Shown: one piece after another, positions 1 to 8,430 of the stretch
How the letters are laid out: each line of letters begins with the position of its first letter
How positions within the stretch are numbered: the first letter of the stretch is position 1
Assembly: GCA_023475025.1 (NCBI GenBank)
Contig: JAMCWB010000024.1
Location: forward strand, 1-36,954
From: Gammaproteobacteria bacterium
GTDB taxonomy: Bacteria; Pseudomonadota; Gammaproteobacteria; Pseudomonadales; Pseudomonadaceae
Length of the DNA: 36,954 nucleotides
Direction of reading: 5' to 3'
Translations under genes and position numbers: made by a program
Notes under the pieces: model-generated
Seen by the model: only the letters and a program-made list of their open reading frames with translations
What the model was told of the DNA's origin: nothing
Database searches by the model: none

Positions 1-236
1 CTGATACGCCCCAGGGTGCACGGGCCAGCGCCACCTGTTACTCACTGATCGAAACGGCCAAGGCCAACAACCTGGAACCATCTGCATACATTGAACATGT
101 GCTGACGCACATTGCTGAGGCTGACACCCTGGAGAAGCTGGAGCAGTTGCTGCCATGGAATACGGCACTGGAGCCTGTTGTGAAAAAAGTGGCCCAGTTC
201 GATTAAGGGCAAGTGGGTCGATTTAAAGGCGCTTAC
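1..236 (+). mobile_element. Right end of an IS66-family insertion sequence
   Basis: The segment holds the last codons of an IS66-type transposase followed by a short non-coding tail. Read on the minus strand, the outer end begins GTAAGCGCCTTTAAATCGAC (236 to 217). A GTAA-type terminus is usual for IS66 elements, so I place the element boundary at 236. The sequence beyond it (from 237) changes to a MalT-like coding frame that has no start of its own. The rest of the element lies outside the window, so the other terminal repeat and the target duplication cannot be checked. Confidence 0.75.
3..206 (+). CDS. IS66 family transposase, C-terminal end (partial)
   Basis: About 67 codons are readable before the TAA at 204-206. 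Visible motifs are ASATCYSLIETAKANNLEP and EQLLPW. These match the conserved C-terminal segment (IS66 C-terminal element) of TnpC-type IS66 transposases, where the catalytic DDE domain is followed by a tail of the form 'SLIETAKANGLEP...LLPW'. The catalytic residues lie upstream of the window. The frame is open to position 3 with no interruption, so this copy may be intact. Whether it is functional cannot be judged here. Confidence 0.85.
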   Translation, partial: DTPQGARASATCYSLIETAKANNLEPSAYIEHVLTHIAEADTLEKLEQLLPWNTALEPVVKKVAQFD

Positions 237-620
237 GGTCTAATTCTTAAAGCAACGCCTTCACGACTGAACAAGTCAGTGCTGCAACGCAAAGGTTTAG
301 CCATCGGACGGGTGGGTCTACCCTCCAAAGCCCTCACTTTACTTAGCGCCCCTCCTGGTTTTGGTAAAACACAACTTTTATCTCAATGGCGGAATGAGTG
401 GCTAGAGCTCGGAGGACTCGTTATTTGGCTCAGTCTCGACGAGTTCGATGTGCCTTTGAAATTTGCTCAAGGCCTTGCTGTGGCAAAAACGGTTGGCTGC
501 ATGCAGCAAGGAATGAAGAGTGATTCAGCTCATCTCATCAGTCAGGATACGGATGAGCTTGGTCAACTGACGAGTTGGCTGGCGGCATTGGCGGGGATTC
601 AGTCGTCGACAACCGAATAG
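237..620 (+). pseudogene. N-terminal fragment of a MalT-like LuxR-family ATP-dependent regulator
   Basis: The frame directly after the IS66 end encodes a P-loop region with APPGFGKTQLLSQW, then LVIWLSLDEFD. This is the typical Walker A plus 'WLSLDE-D' arrangement of the STAND ATPase domain in MalT-type LuxR regulators, which are normally about 850-900 residues long. Only about 120 residues remain before the stop at 618-620. The open frame reaches back to 213 only by reading through the IS terminal repeat, so the native start is gone. The C-terminal LuxR helix-turn-helix domain is absent. I infer that IS66 insertion and a second truncation destroyed this gene. It was probably never part of the urease gene series, which is on the other strand. 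Confidence 0.7.
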
Positions 621-656
621 ACGCTGCACCACTCAGATCAGGAGACCATCTCTCGC

Positions 657-1982
657 CTATTCGTTACTTGCAATGATGCGTTCTATCGTAGCTGCAACGC
701 TTAATAAGCGTCTATCACGTCCAACAACTGAACTGACCATAATTCCGACTGGTAAAGCATCGACCAGCTGCATTGGCAGGGTGATGGAAGGTGCATCTAC
801 CACACTGAAGGCGCTTGTATTGCGAAGAACTAGGGCATTGAGCCTAAAAAAGCTGTCATCATCTTGGACTTCTCTAAAGTAGGGGGGGATGATGGCTACG
901 GTCGGGCAAAGGATGGCGTCAAATCGACTCGCTTCAGCTGAAAACTGCCGGATAGCTGCCAATCTGGCCTCAAGCCTAGAATTGAGAGTTACGTCATCTA
1001 CCATGTGCGCACCGTTCAACCGTGCCAACACTCTGGGATCATACATATGGCCGCGATCGCTAAGTATCGCCCTATGCCATCTCAACGCTTCAGGCCCGGT
1101 TATGCCTCCAGGCCCGATCTGTTTCGCTAATTCCAAACTGTGAATTTCTGTTGTTCGAATGGAGGCCCCAGCGATCGAAAGCTTAGATAAACAACTAGCG
1201 AACGCCTCCGAGACAGATGAATCAAGGTCGTCCTGAAGAAAACCGCTGGGTACGCCAAGCACAAGCCCTTCGGGTGCGCGATGTTGGGGATAATCATCCA
1301 TCTGGCCTGAAAGGACTGAATCAATTGCGGCGCATTGCGCGACTGTTCTAGCGATGGGGCCGACGCTATCCTGGGTGGGAGAAAGGGGAACAAGGCCTTG
1401 TCGAGGTATGCGATACCCAGTTGGCCGAAATCCAACCGTACCGGAAAAAGCAGCAGGGATACGGATGGAACCGTTCGTGTCTGTAGCCAATGAAGCCAGA
1501 CACATTCCCGCACGCAAGGCGATACCGGCGCCAGCGGATGACCCGCCAGGTATACGAGACCTGTCGTAGAAGTTGCCCGGTGTGCCGTAATGAGGATTCA
1601 GTCCAAGCCCAGAATACGCAAACTCTGTCATCGCTGTCCTACCGACAATAATCGCACCTGCCCGGCGCAGCCGCGCGACGGCGACCGCATCTTGATTCGC
1701 AGGCTTGGCGTCGGTCAGAACACGCGATCCGGCGCATGTAACATCTCCGGTCACGTCAAATAGATCTTTGACAGACACAGGGAGCCCCGCGAGCGGGCGA
1801 CTACGGCTCACACTGCCCGCGCACATGGCCTCCGATCTTGCTGCTGCAGCATGCACCTTCCTAAATACAAGGTCTCCTTGGGCATCCGGGCGGGCTATTT
1901 CAGCAAGACAGCCCTCTAATATTGTCTGAGAATCCCAATGTGGCATTCCTGGCCAATCCAACAGGTTGCGACTTACCATCAT
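657..1982 (-). CDS. Amidase signature family hydrolase
   Basis: The product (441 residues from the preferred start) belongs to the amidase signature family, serine hydrolases that release ammonia from amides. The Lys/cis-Ser/Ser triad is intact: Lys72 in PVSVKDLF, Ser148 in PGGSSAGAG and Ser172 in DTNGSIRIPAAF. The 24-residue spacing between the two serines is as in characterised members. I choose the ATG at 1982, or the adjacent one at 1979, because GGAG lies six bases upstream of 1982. A longer frame to 2015 has no such signal. It is the last gene of the minus-strand nitrogen series. Substrate is unknown: the family covers allophanate, oxamate, short-chain and aryl amides. The allophanate-hydrolase C-terminal domain is absent. 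Supply of ammonia or urea to the same pathway is an inference from position. Confidence 0.85.
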   Translation of the reverse strand: MMVSRNLLDWPGMPHWDSQTILEGCLAEIARPDAQGDLVFRKVHAAAARSEAMCAGSVSRSRPLAGLPVSVKDLFDVTGDVTCAGSRVLTDAKPANQDAVAVARLRRAGAIIVGRTAMTEFAYSGLGLNPHYGTPGNFYDRSRIPGGSSAGAGIALRAGMCLASLATDTNGSIRIPAAFSGTVGFRPTGYRIPRQGLVPLSPTQDSVGPIARTVAQCAAIDSVLSGQMDDYPQHRAPEGLVLGVPSGFLQDDLDSSVSEAFASCLSKLSIAGASIRTTEIHSLELAKQIGPGGITGPEALRWHRAILSDRGHMYDPRVLARLNGAHMVDDVTLNSRLEARLAAIRQFSAEASRFDAILCPTVAIIPPYFREVQDDDSFFRLNALVLRNTSAFSVVDAPSITLPMQLVDALPVGIMVSSVVGRDRRLLSVAATIERIIASNE

Positions 1983-2215
1983 CCCCCTCTCCGCTTGGCG
2001 CACAAAAATGACCACTTATTGCGCAGCACCCTCAAACCTGAAGTGTCAAAAAACAGATGGCTAGAATTTCCAACCAATGCATAGAAATCGCCCTTTGAGT
2101 GCTGTTTTTTAGAGGTACTTTTCAGACACATGCCACGCCGAAGCGGTGTTAACTCAGGATCCAGGCTAATTGCATAAACCATGGAAGTCCGCAGCGCATC
2201 TCCTTCGTTGTCCAT
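1979..2215 (-). CDS. Small ORF overlapping the amidase start (78 residues, unknown)
   Basis: This frame starts at an ATG preceded by GGAG five bases upstream. Its TGA overlaps the preferred amidase ATG as ATGA, a junction typical of translationally coupled genes. The protein resembles nothing I recognise. It is basic at the C-terminus (ends CAKRRGG), has no obvious membrane segment, and its composition is not convincingly protein-like. It may be a real small gene, a leader ORF, or chance. If it is not real, the stretch 1983-2474 is non-coding and holds only the dyad at 2349-2379. Confidence 0.3.
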   Translation of the reverse strand: MDNEGDALRTSMVYAISLDPELTPLRRGMCLKSTSKKQHSKGDFYALVGNSSHLFFDTSGLRVLRNKWSFLCAKRRGG

Positions 2216-2348
2216 GGATTCTCCAACGCACGAGCTTGATATCGAGAAAGGCTAGATAACCGAAGCGCAATGAAACGGGCAGCCGTTCACCCCGAGCCGA
2301 TTAGGTGCTGCATCAAAAAGCCTGGGCTTATTTAAGAGCTATGGTGCC

Positions 2349-2379
2349 GCTGCACCTCTATGCATATGCAAGGTGCAGC
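2349..2379. repeat. Perfect 9-bp inverted repeat between the binding-protein gene and the amidase
   Basis: GCTGCACCT (2349-2357) and AGGTGCAGC (2371-2379) are exact inverted copies around a spacer that contains the palindrome TGCATATGCA. A second overlapping dyad, GGTGC-cgct-GCACC, lies at 2343-2356. No T-rich tract follows on either strand, so a terminator is unlikely. The half-sites TGCACC/GGTGCA are those of NtrC, but the spacing is about one helical turn longer than the usual five bases. I regard it as a possible operator for the amidase transcription unit. Confidence 0.45.
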
Positions 2380-2474
2380 TTGATCCGCTTGCCTGCAAAC
2401 TGCTTAAAGCCCTCTTCGCGCGCCATGTTCCAGCAGCTCGCTTGCCGACTCATGTTTGACCAGGAACGATTCGG

Positions 2475-4019
2475 TCAGTCGAGCCTAACTTTTCGGAAGT
2501 CTTGCCAACACTGGTTTACGACGGTGAGCCCCTTCACCCTGGGCGAAAACGCGATCATACCTCGACGGGACGTGAACAGGGGAAGAATCGGGAGTGATTC
2601 CATGACCCTTGCATCAGCTGCCCTGTATAGCGCGGCTCTTTCCGACGAGTCAATCGTAGCACGAGCGAGATCTAAGAATCCGTCGAGATGAGGGTCATTG
2701 TTATACCCAGCGTTGAAACCTCGGGGAGACTGATTTGCCCCATGTAGGATCTGTGATAGCCATAGATCGCACGACATCCCCCAGCTCATTTCACTGAATG
2801 CAATGCCAGACGGCGCCCCCTCACGCCACTGGTTGCAGTAAGCTACCCAATCCGGATGCAGCGTTACATTTAAGCGAATACCAACCTTGGCTAGATCGAG
2901 CGCGAGCCGCTGATAAATGGCCCCTGGATCGAGCTGCGCAGACCCCGCTTGCGCCGCAATGACATCCAAAACCAAGCCATCGTTTGCCCCTGCCTCGGCC
3001 AAGAGCTCCCTTGCCCGCTCGGGATTGTAGACATAGCGATTTGCTGCATGCGGGTCATGAGCAGGGGAGCCTGGAGATAGCGCACTATGCGCCGGAACAG
3101 CCGCCCCCGGAAATAACTCAGCGCATAATGACTCTCTATCAATAGCGTACGCAATTGCCTGCCGAACGCGCAAATCTGCGATAAGCGGATCGCGCAAGTT
3201 AAATACCAGATACCAGAGATATGGTGGGTTAAATGAGGGCACGGTGAACCCTAGCGCCGCCAGTTCCTCAAGGTCAGCGCCCTCTAAGCTATAGGCGACA
3301 TCCACCTTCCCCTCAACCAATGCCCGGACGCGAGCCTTGCGGTCAGGAAAAGGTAGGAACCGGATCCCTTCTATCTGTGGCGGGCCGGCCCAGTAGTCAT
3401 CGTTCCGCCGCAGCTCGACCGCAGACCCTCCATCCGTCTCAAAACGAGAATGAAACCGGAACGCACCGGTACCAGGAGCTTTGTCGGCACAACCATCAGG
3501 ACCGAGTTTGCGAATGGCCGCCGGACTAATCAGCGACTGAGCACCGGGTGCGTCTTCTTGGGTCATGTAACGCAGAAATTCAGGAAACGGCTCGGAAAAC
3601 TTGAACTCTACGGTCATCGAGTCTAAAGCGCGAACTTTTTCAATGAGGCCAACGCCCATGCGATTGAAGTCCGCAACAACCGGAGAGAAAAAGGGCGAGG
3701 TTGCGCAACACATTCTCTCGTAGTTGATAACTACAGCCTCCGCGTCGAGTGGACACCCATCATGAAAACGAACCCCTTCTCTGATTCGAAAAGTATAACG
3801 ACGGGCGTCTGGTGACGTTATGCAATGGGTCGCTAGTCGCGGAACGAGGCTGGTGGGCGCGCCGTCCGAAGCGGGTAACTCTCCGAAGTCATCTTCAAAC
3901 AGGCTTTCATGTGTTTGGTGAACCACGCGGCCTGTATTCCAACCCCCGAATGATCGGGGCGGATCGACCTCGTCCACAGCCCAGTCAAGCGCAACGCGCA
4001 AAATCTTGTCTTCATTCAT
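2475..4019 (-). CDS. ABC-type solute-binding protein, family 5 (DppA/OppA/NikA type), no signal peptide
   Basis: The 514-residue product is a full-length SBP_bac_5 protein, the family that delivers peptides, nickel or opines to ABC importers. Seen along it: YTFRIREGVRFHDGCPLDAE (about 95-114), then GTGAFRFHS, LRVRQAIAYAIDRESL, YNPERARELLAEAG and SLPILPLF near the end, all in family order. It starts MNEDKILRVALDW, directly at the first beta-strand. No hydrophobic leader precedes it, and an in-frame TAA lies about five codons upstream, so no signal peptide is encoded. It sits 24 bases after ureF with no permease or ATPase of its own type nearby. A nickel-binding role would suit the urease context; a peptide or ureide ligand is equally possible. 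The lack of export makes a cytosolic or non-functional protein conceivable. Confidence 0.85.
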   Translation of the reverse strand: MNEDKILRVALDWAVDEVDPPRSFGGWNTGRVVHQTHESLFEDDFGELPASDGAPTSLVPRLATHCITSPDARRYTFRIREGVRFHDGCPLDAEAVVINYERMCCATSPFFSPVVADFNRMGVGLIEKVRALDSMTVEFKFSEPFPEFLRYMTQEDAPGAQSLISPAAIRKLGPDGCADKAPGTGAFRFHSRFETDGGSAVELRRNDDYWAGPPQIEGIRFLPFPDRKARVRALVEGKVDVAYSLEGADLEELAALGFTVPSFNPPYLWYLVFNLRDPLIADLRVRQAIAYAIDRESLCAELFPGAAVPAHSALSPGSPAHDPHAANRYVYNPERARELLAEAGANDGLVLDVIAAQAGSAQLDPGAIYQRLALDLAKVGIRLNVTLHPDWVAYCNQWREGAPSGIAFSEMSWGMSCDLWLSQILHGANQSPRGFNAGYNNDPHLDGFLDLARATIDSSERAALYRAADARVMESLPILPLFTSRRGMIAFSPRVKGLTVVNQCWQDFRKVRLD

Positions 4020-4043
4020 ATGAGTGCGTCCTAATTAGCATTG

Positions 4044-4757
4044 TCAAGTTGCAAATAGCCGACCGTGCTCACGAGCGTGGCGCATAGCTGCTATGTCTAG
4101 CCCCACAGCGGCGCCACCTTCCATCTCATCCGGGCGAGTTACAAGCGCGATCTCTGCCGCTGCGATAATTTGCGTGGAAAGAGCTACCATCATTCCTTGG
4201 GCCGCCGTGGCCGAAAGCACATCCAGGCGAACGGCTGCCGAAAGAATCATCGTAGCCACACCTCTCAGCTCAGCTAGCACAGCATTCTCACGGCTAACCC
4301 CCATTGCCGCCGCCAGGGCTCCTGATATGACCGCTAGATGACCCGGCGTAACCTTGCCCGCCACCGCGGTAGCGTATTCCGCCAACATCGGGTCTGCATG
4401 AAGTGACGGTGCTAACACCGCTAGGCGACTTCCACAGCGACGTGAGGCCATCTGTGCTGGAGCCGTTAACTTCAGTAGGTCAAGCCGCGCATCTACTGCT
4501 TTCAGATCCTCTAAGTTCCGATCCACAAATGCCGTATGAGCCAACGCGGTCCCCGCACCGTCTGCGCGGGCGCTGCCATGAATCAAGGCCGAGACGATCA
4601 TTTCACGGAGCGCGTCTGGCGTGGTCACGCGCTCATCCCGAAGCATTCGCTCAAGGCCGAACGCATGGGCGTGCCTGCCTATCGGCAGCGCGGAGTCGGC
4701 AAGTTGCATAAGGGACAACAATGGGCCAGCGCGCACGGCTAGGTTGCCTTCAAGCAT
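4044..4757 (-). CDS. ureF: Urease accessory protein UreF
   Basis: UreF joins UreD and UreG on the urease apoprotein and helps insert the nickel pair. The 237-residue product shows the UreF N-terminal hallmark LMQLADSALPIGRHAHAFGLE, where other UreFs have '-DS-LPIG-F-HS-GLE', then an all-alpha body. I choose the ATG at 4757 because it overlaps the ureE stop as ATGCTTGA (8 bases), a coupling junction. The frame stays open to 4844, but that extension lies inside ureE and has no family counterpart. His replaces the usual Phe/Tyr-Ser positions after LPIG, a minor divergence. The gene is the last urease gene of the series; the family-5 binding protein follows 24 bases later. Confidence 0.88.
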   Translation of the reverse strand: MLEGNLAVRAGPLLSLMQLADSALPIGRHAHAFGLERMLRDERVTTPDALREMIVSALIHGSARADGAGTALAHTAFVDRNLEDLKAVDARLDLLKLTAPAQMASRRCGSRLAVLAPSLHADPMLAEYATAVAGKVTPGHLAVISGALAAAMGVSRENAVLAELRGVATMILSAAVRLDVLSATAAQGMMVALSTQIIAAAEIALVTRPDEMEGGAAVGLDIAAMRHAREHGRLFAT

Positions 4758-5262
4758 CGTCAGAATTAGCGACGGGGTGATGGTGCTCGTGTGCAGCCCC
4801 CACACCATTTGGAGGTCTTGCAGCCGCAAAAGGTCTTTCTTCAAAGCGTATCGTTAGCTCACGCAATCCGAGGGCCTGGACCGATCTCGCAACAAGATCA
4901 GGCGTATCGGTCACCGGTACAAGGATCTCATTACCGTGTAGCTCCGCAGGACTGTGACGGTTCCCAAGAGCGTGGCCAATCCGGAACACCGCCTCAGGGC
5001 CCAGCTCGTTGAGCGAGATTACCATCACCAGTTCGGGGCGGCGGGAGACGACCAATATACACATCCCATCATCATGCAGAACTGCGCCGTCAAACATCCA
5101 GCTCACACGGGGCAGCTCGATGCCTAGATCTACGCCCCCCTCGCTGCAAGTGCGTAACCGGCGGCGACCCGCGTCGGCCGACGCAATCCATACACGGTCC
5201 GTCTGACGACCGGAAAAATCCTGGTCGTTGACGTGGCCCAGAATATTATTCACTAAAAGCAT
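4750..5262 (-). CDS. ureE: Urease accessory protein UreE (nickel metallochaperone)
   Basis: UreE carries nickel to the UreG-containing activation complex. The 170-residue product shows the conserved core around ALGNRHSPAELHG, which corresponds to the 'LGNRH' motif holding the dimer-interface nickel-binding His. The C-terminus is a short His-rich tail (HEHHH), much shorter than the long His tail of Klebsiella UreE. An AGAGGG ribosome-binding site lies three bases before the ATG, and the gene starts nine bases after ureD. Its stop overlaps the ureF start. The N-terminal domain is hydrophobic and beta-rich as expected. In this operon UreE is probably the main nickel donor, since no dedicated nickel permease is seen in the window. 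Confidence 0.9.
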   Translation of the reverse strand: MLLVNNILGHVNDQDFSGRQTDRVWIASADAGRRRLRTCSEGGVDLGIELPRVSWMFDGAVLHDDGMCILVVSRRPELVMVISLNELGPEAVFRIGHALGNRHSPAELHGNEILVPVTDTPDLVARSVQALGLRELTIRFEERPFAAARPPNGVGAAHEHHHPVANSDDA

Positions 5263-5271
5263 TATCCCTCT

Positions 5272-6087
5272 TCATTTTCTTAGTAGTGGAGCGGGACGGC
5301 CGCGCATGTGGCGACGGGCGACATCCCAAGCCACCTGCGTCGCCATCCGAAGATTTGGCGCATCGTCAGCTAGAAAACGTCCCACCGCACCATAGCCTGA
5401 GGCTAACGCAGCTGCACCACCATACACACCCGGTAAGGACGCCAACCGTCGACTGATAAGAGTCGCCAATTCCTCATGGTCGCCCTGTTGGGACAACGCG
5501 AATATGGTCCCAACAAAACCACTCGACGCTAACGCCCCCTCTAAGGCCGGACTCGCCTCCCCAGGACGGAAACTCGAAGCGTCAACAAGCACAGGGCGTG
5601 CGCTAAAACTGACTTGAAGGTGCGTCGAGAAGCTTCGATAAAGGTGCTCCTCGCCTCTCGCCACCCGGCCAGCCGCGAAACTCTCCATGAAAATGGCCTC
5701 GGCTCCGTTTGCCAGTGCAATACATGTGTGCTGCCTGTGTTCCGCTTGCGCATGCGGGATTATCATATCCGGGATGTACTCGAAGAAGGCTCCTTCGCTC
5801 AGCTCGATCATGGTCGTCTGTATCGATAGCGCTTCACCTTGCAGGCGTGTTGCGGACGGTGTTGAGAGACAAAGTTCAGCGCTAGCCTCAAGGTGTACGG
5901 CAACATGCAGGCGATCACCGCCAAAAACTGATCCTGCCGCGTTTTGCACGTATATTAGCGCACCAGATTCTGACTCCATGGGCAAAACGGCGGTAGTCGT
6001 CAACGGGTAGCGCTGTTGTCGTGCAGCAAGTCGCGTTCGACCATGTCGATCACGAGCAAAGCGCAACGACAGCACTCCGTCGCCCAT
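5272..6087 (-). CDS. ureD: Urease accessory protein UreD (UreH)
   Basis: UreD is the first accessory protein to bind apo-urease and provides a channel for nickel from UreG. The 271-residue product has the family pattern: GRTRLAARQQRYPL near the start, GSVFGGDRLHVAVHLE (about 52-67), STPSATRL, then FFEYIPDMIIPHAQAEHRQ in the middle. This corresponds to the conserved 'PDP-IPF--S-F-Q' region with changes. Length is usual. It starts with an ATG overlapping the ureG stop by one base (TGATG), which implies coupled translation and a roughly equal supply of UreG and UreD. Placing ureD after ureG rather than before the structural genes differs from the classic ureDABCEFG order. Confidence 0.9.
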   Translation of the reverse strand: MGDGVLSLRFARDRHGRTRLAARQQRYPLTTTAVLPMESESGALIYVQNAAGSVFGGDRLHVAVHLEASAELCLSTPSATRLQGEALSIQTTMIELSEGAFFEYIPDMIIPHAQAEHRQHTCIALANGAEAIFMESFAAGRVARGEEHLYRSFSTHLQVSFSARPVLVDASSFRPGEASPALEGALASSGFVGTIFALSQQGDHEELATLISRRLASLPGVYGGAAALASGYGAVGRFLADDAPNLRMATQVAWDVARRHMRGRPAPLLRK

Positions 6088-6698
6088 CAGGGTTTCCGCC
6101 CAAACAGCGCGCTATGGACAATTTGTTCAAAAACGAGCTGCACACCCTCGCCTTTTCGCAGATCGGTAAATACTGAAGCGCGATCGGGACGTGCTGCGGC
6201 TACGTCCGCTCTGAAGCGTGTCATATCGACATCGACATGAGGTGCCAAATCAATCTTATTGACGACTAGCAGGTCTGCCCTTAACAGGCCTAACCCATTC
6301 TTCCGAGGAATGTCGTCTCCGCCGGCTACATCAATGACGAAAGCCCACCAGTCCACGAGCTCGCTAGAAAATGTAGCGGCTAGATTATCTCCCCCGCTTT
6401 CGATGAGAATCACGTCAGGCTGAAAGCGCTGCTCCAGCCAAGCTGCTGCCTCAAGATTTACCGAAGGGTCCTCGCGGATAGCAGTATGCGGGCAGGCCCC
6501 GCTTTCAACCCCAAGAACCCGCTCAGGATCGATGAGGCCGGAGCGCTGAACACGTTCTGCGTCCTCGTGAGTAACCAGATCATTAGTGATCACGGCGACA
6601 GAGATACCTCGCGCGGCGAACAAGGGGAGCAATCGCTCGACCAGGCGCGTCTTGCCACTGCCTACCGGCCCTCCGAAACCTAAACGCACTGCAGTCAA
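6087..6698 (-). CDS. ureG: Urease accessory GTPase UreG
   Basis: UreG is a SIMIBI-class GTPase that powers nickel delivery to urease. The 203-residue product has the P-loop GGPVGSGKT (residues 9-17), the nickel-binding Cys-Pro-His at 69-71 within [12 protein letters not shown], the motif [13 protein letters not shown], and the guanine-specificity motif NKIDLAP. All key residues are present. There is no His-rich N-terminal extension. The start I accept is a TTG at 6698: the sequence AAGGAG overlaps the ureC stop and lies nine bases upstream, and family members begin directly before the P-loop strand. No better ATG exists. The gene lies 13 bases downstream of ureC and overlaps ureD by one base. 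Confidence 0.93.
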   Translation of the reverse strand: MTAVRLGFGGPVGSGKTRLVERLLPLFAARGISVAVITNDLVTHEDAERVQRSGLIDPERVLGVESGACPHTAIREDPSVNLEAAAWLEQRFQPDVILIESGGDNLAATFSSELVDWWAFVIDVAGGDDIPRKNGLGLLRADLLVVNKIDLAPHVDVDMTRFRADVAAARPDRASVFTDLRKGEGVQLVFEQIVHSALFGRKP

Positions 6699-6711
6699 AG
6701 GTTTGCACTCC

Positions 6712-8427
6712 TTATTTCAACATATATGATTGGCCGAGAGAGACCTGCGATGTGGGAGGGCTGTCGATGGCCTGTCCATCGATGTAAACCCGAAAGTTCT
6801 CAGGGTCGACGTCGATTTTAGGTAACACATCATTCAGCACCATATCGCGTTTAGTGAGACGGCGCGTGTCGGCCACTGGACGCAAGGTAGCTTTCAAATC
6901 GAGTCGCTGGGCCACCCCGGCGGCGATGGCAGATGGAGAGACAAAACGCACGCCGAGTGACTGCGGAGCGCGACCAAAGTACCCCCACATCGGGCGATAA
7001 CGCACAGGTTCGCAGGTCATAAGAGAAGCGTTAGCCTCGCCCAAGGGAGCCCAGACAGGGAAGCCAGATTTCAATACTAGTTCCGGTTTGATGCCAAAGC
7101 TGTCCGGCTTCCAAAAAATAAGATCTGCGAGCTTTCCAGGCTCAATCGAGCCCACTTCATCTGCGATGCCGAACATAAGAGCAGGATTGATAGTATATTT
7201 GGCGATATAGCGACGAATTCGGAAATTGTCCGCACCGCTGCCGCTATCCTCGGGCAAAGCGCCCCGTAATTCACGCATGGTGTCAGCAAGCTGCCAACAG
7301 CGAGCGATGGTTTCACCGATTCGCCCCATCCCCTGGCTGTCGGAACCGATCGCGCTAATCGCTCCCATGTCGTGCAGAACGTCTTCGGCGCCAATGGTTT
7401 CTTTTCGAATCCGACTTTCCGCAAACGCCACGTCCTCAGGCAAACGTGGATTGAGATGATGGCTCGTCATCGCCATGTCGAAATGTTCATCGAAGGTGTT
7501 GATGGTGAATGGATTCGTAGGGTTCGTAGATGAGGGCAGTACATTCGATATGCCGCACATGCGGATGATGTCTGGCGCGTGCCCACCCCCGGCGCCCTCG
7601 ACGTGATAGGCGTGAATGCACCGTCCGGCCATGGCGCGCAGAGTGTGCTCTACAAATCCTGACTCATTCAGAGTGTCTGCGTGCAAGTGGATTTGCCCAC
7701 CGCCGATCTCCGCGGCCTTCAAGGCGGCATCGATGATGGCCGGAGTCGCCCCCCAGTCCTCATGGATTTTCAAACCCGCTGCGCCTGCAGCAAGCTGTTC
7801 GAGCAGAGGCTCGACGGCATGCGAGGCCGCCTTTGCAATGAAACCGAAGTTTATCGGAAAGGCCTCAGCTGCTTGGAGCATTAGCCCCAGGTTAGTTGTG
7901 CCTGTCGACGCAATAGGAACCGTAGTGGGTCCGAGCCCTCCTCCCATCAGCGTGGTGAACCCCGCCGAAAGAGCTTCATCCACCTGCCCCGGATCAATAA
8001 AATGCACGTGGCAGTCGATTCCGCCCGCCGTAACGATATGTCCTTCCGCGGCCCGGATATCCGTGTTCACGCCCACCGTGAGCCCTGGCGTTACGCCATC
8101 CATAAGATTGGGGTCGCCAGCCTTGCCGATTCCTACGATCCGGCCGCCCTTAATGCCGATGTCGGCCTTGATAATGCCCGCAACGGCGTCAATGATCAGA
8201 GCGTTGGTTATGATCAGGTCCAAAATACCGTCGGCAGCGGTCAGCACACCGTCACAACCGGTGCCCCCTCGTACCGTCTTGCCCGCGCCAAAGACTAACT
8301 CATCGCCCCCTACACAGAAATCGCGCTCCACCTTCGCCCAGAGGCCAGTGTCGCCTAGCCGTACGCAGTCTCCTTCCGTAGGACCGTACAGTGATACATA
8401 TCTAGAGCGCTCAATAGACTGAGCCAT
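6712..8427 (-). CDS. ureC: Urease alpha (catalytic) subunit UreC
   Basis: This subunit hydrolyses urea to ammonia and carbamate at a di-nickel centre in the cytoplasm. The 571-residue product has all nickel ligands in register with Sporosarcina pasteurii urease: His140 and His142 (IDCHVHF), the lysine to be carbamylated Lys220 (GLKIHEDW), His222, His249 (HLHAD), His275 and Asp363 (GSDSQGMGR). His323 of the mobile flap is also present. The flap residue that is Cys in almost all ureases (Cys322 in S. pasteurii, Cys319 in Klebsiella) is Ser322 here, in MTSHHLNP. Several usually fixed motifs are altered, for example FIAKAAS in place of 'FGKGN-S', so this is a divergent lineage. CAGGAG lies just before the ATG, within the ureAB stop region. 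Confidence 0.96.
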   Translation of the reverse strand: MAQSIERSRYVSLYGPTEGDCVRLGDTGLWAKVERDFCVGGDELVFGAGKTVRGGTGCDGVLTAADGILDLIITNALIIDAVAGIIKADIGIKGGRIVGIGKAGDPNLMDGVTPGLTVGVNTDIRAAEGHIVTAGGIDCHVHFIDPGQVDEALSAGFTTLMGGGLGPTTVPIASTGTTNLGLMLQAAEAFPINFGFIAKAASHAVEPLLEQLAAGAAGLKIHEDWGATPAIIDAALKAAEIGGGQIHLHADTLNESGFVEHTLRAMAGRCIHAYHVEGAGGGHAPDIIRMCGISNVLPSSTNPTNPFTINTFDEHFDMAMTSHHLNPRLPEDVAFAESRIRKETIGAEDVLHDMGAISAIGSDSQGMGRIGETIARCWQLADTMRELRGALPEDSGSGADNFRIRRYIAKYTINPALMFGIADEVGSIEPGKLADLIFWKPDSFGIKPELVLKSGFPVWAPLGEANASLMTCEPVRYRPMWGYFGRAPQSLGVRFVSPSAIAAGVAQRLDLKATLRPVADTRRLTKRDMVLNDVLPKIDVDPENFRVYIDGQAIDSPPTSQVSLGQSYMLK

Positions 8428-8430
8428 ACC

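Noticed and set aside
4758..4844. N-terminal extension of ureF
   Set aside because: It lies wholly inside ureE and has no counterpart in UreF proteins. The overlap start at 4757 is preferred.
7616..8422. 268-codon open frame on the plus strand
   Set aside because: It is the complement of ureC, where every catalytic motif is on the minus strand; its Pro/Ser/Ala-rich translation is typical of shadow frames.
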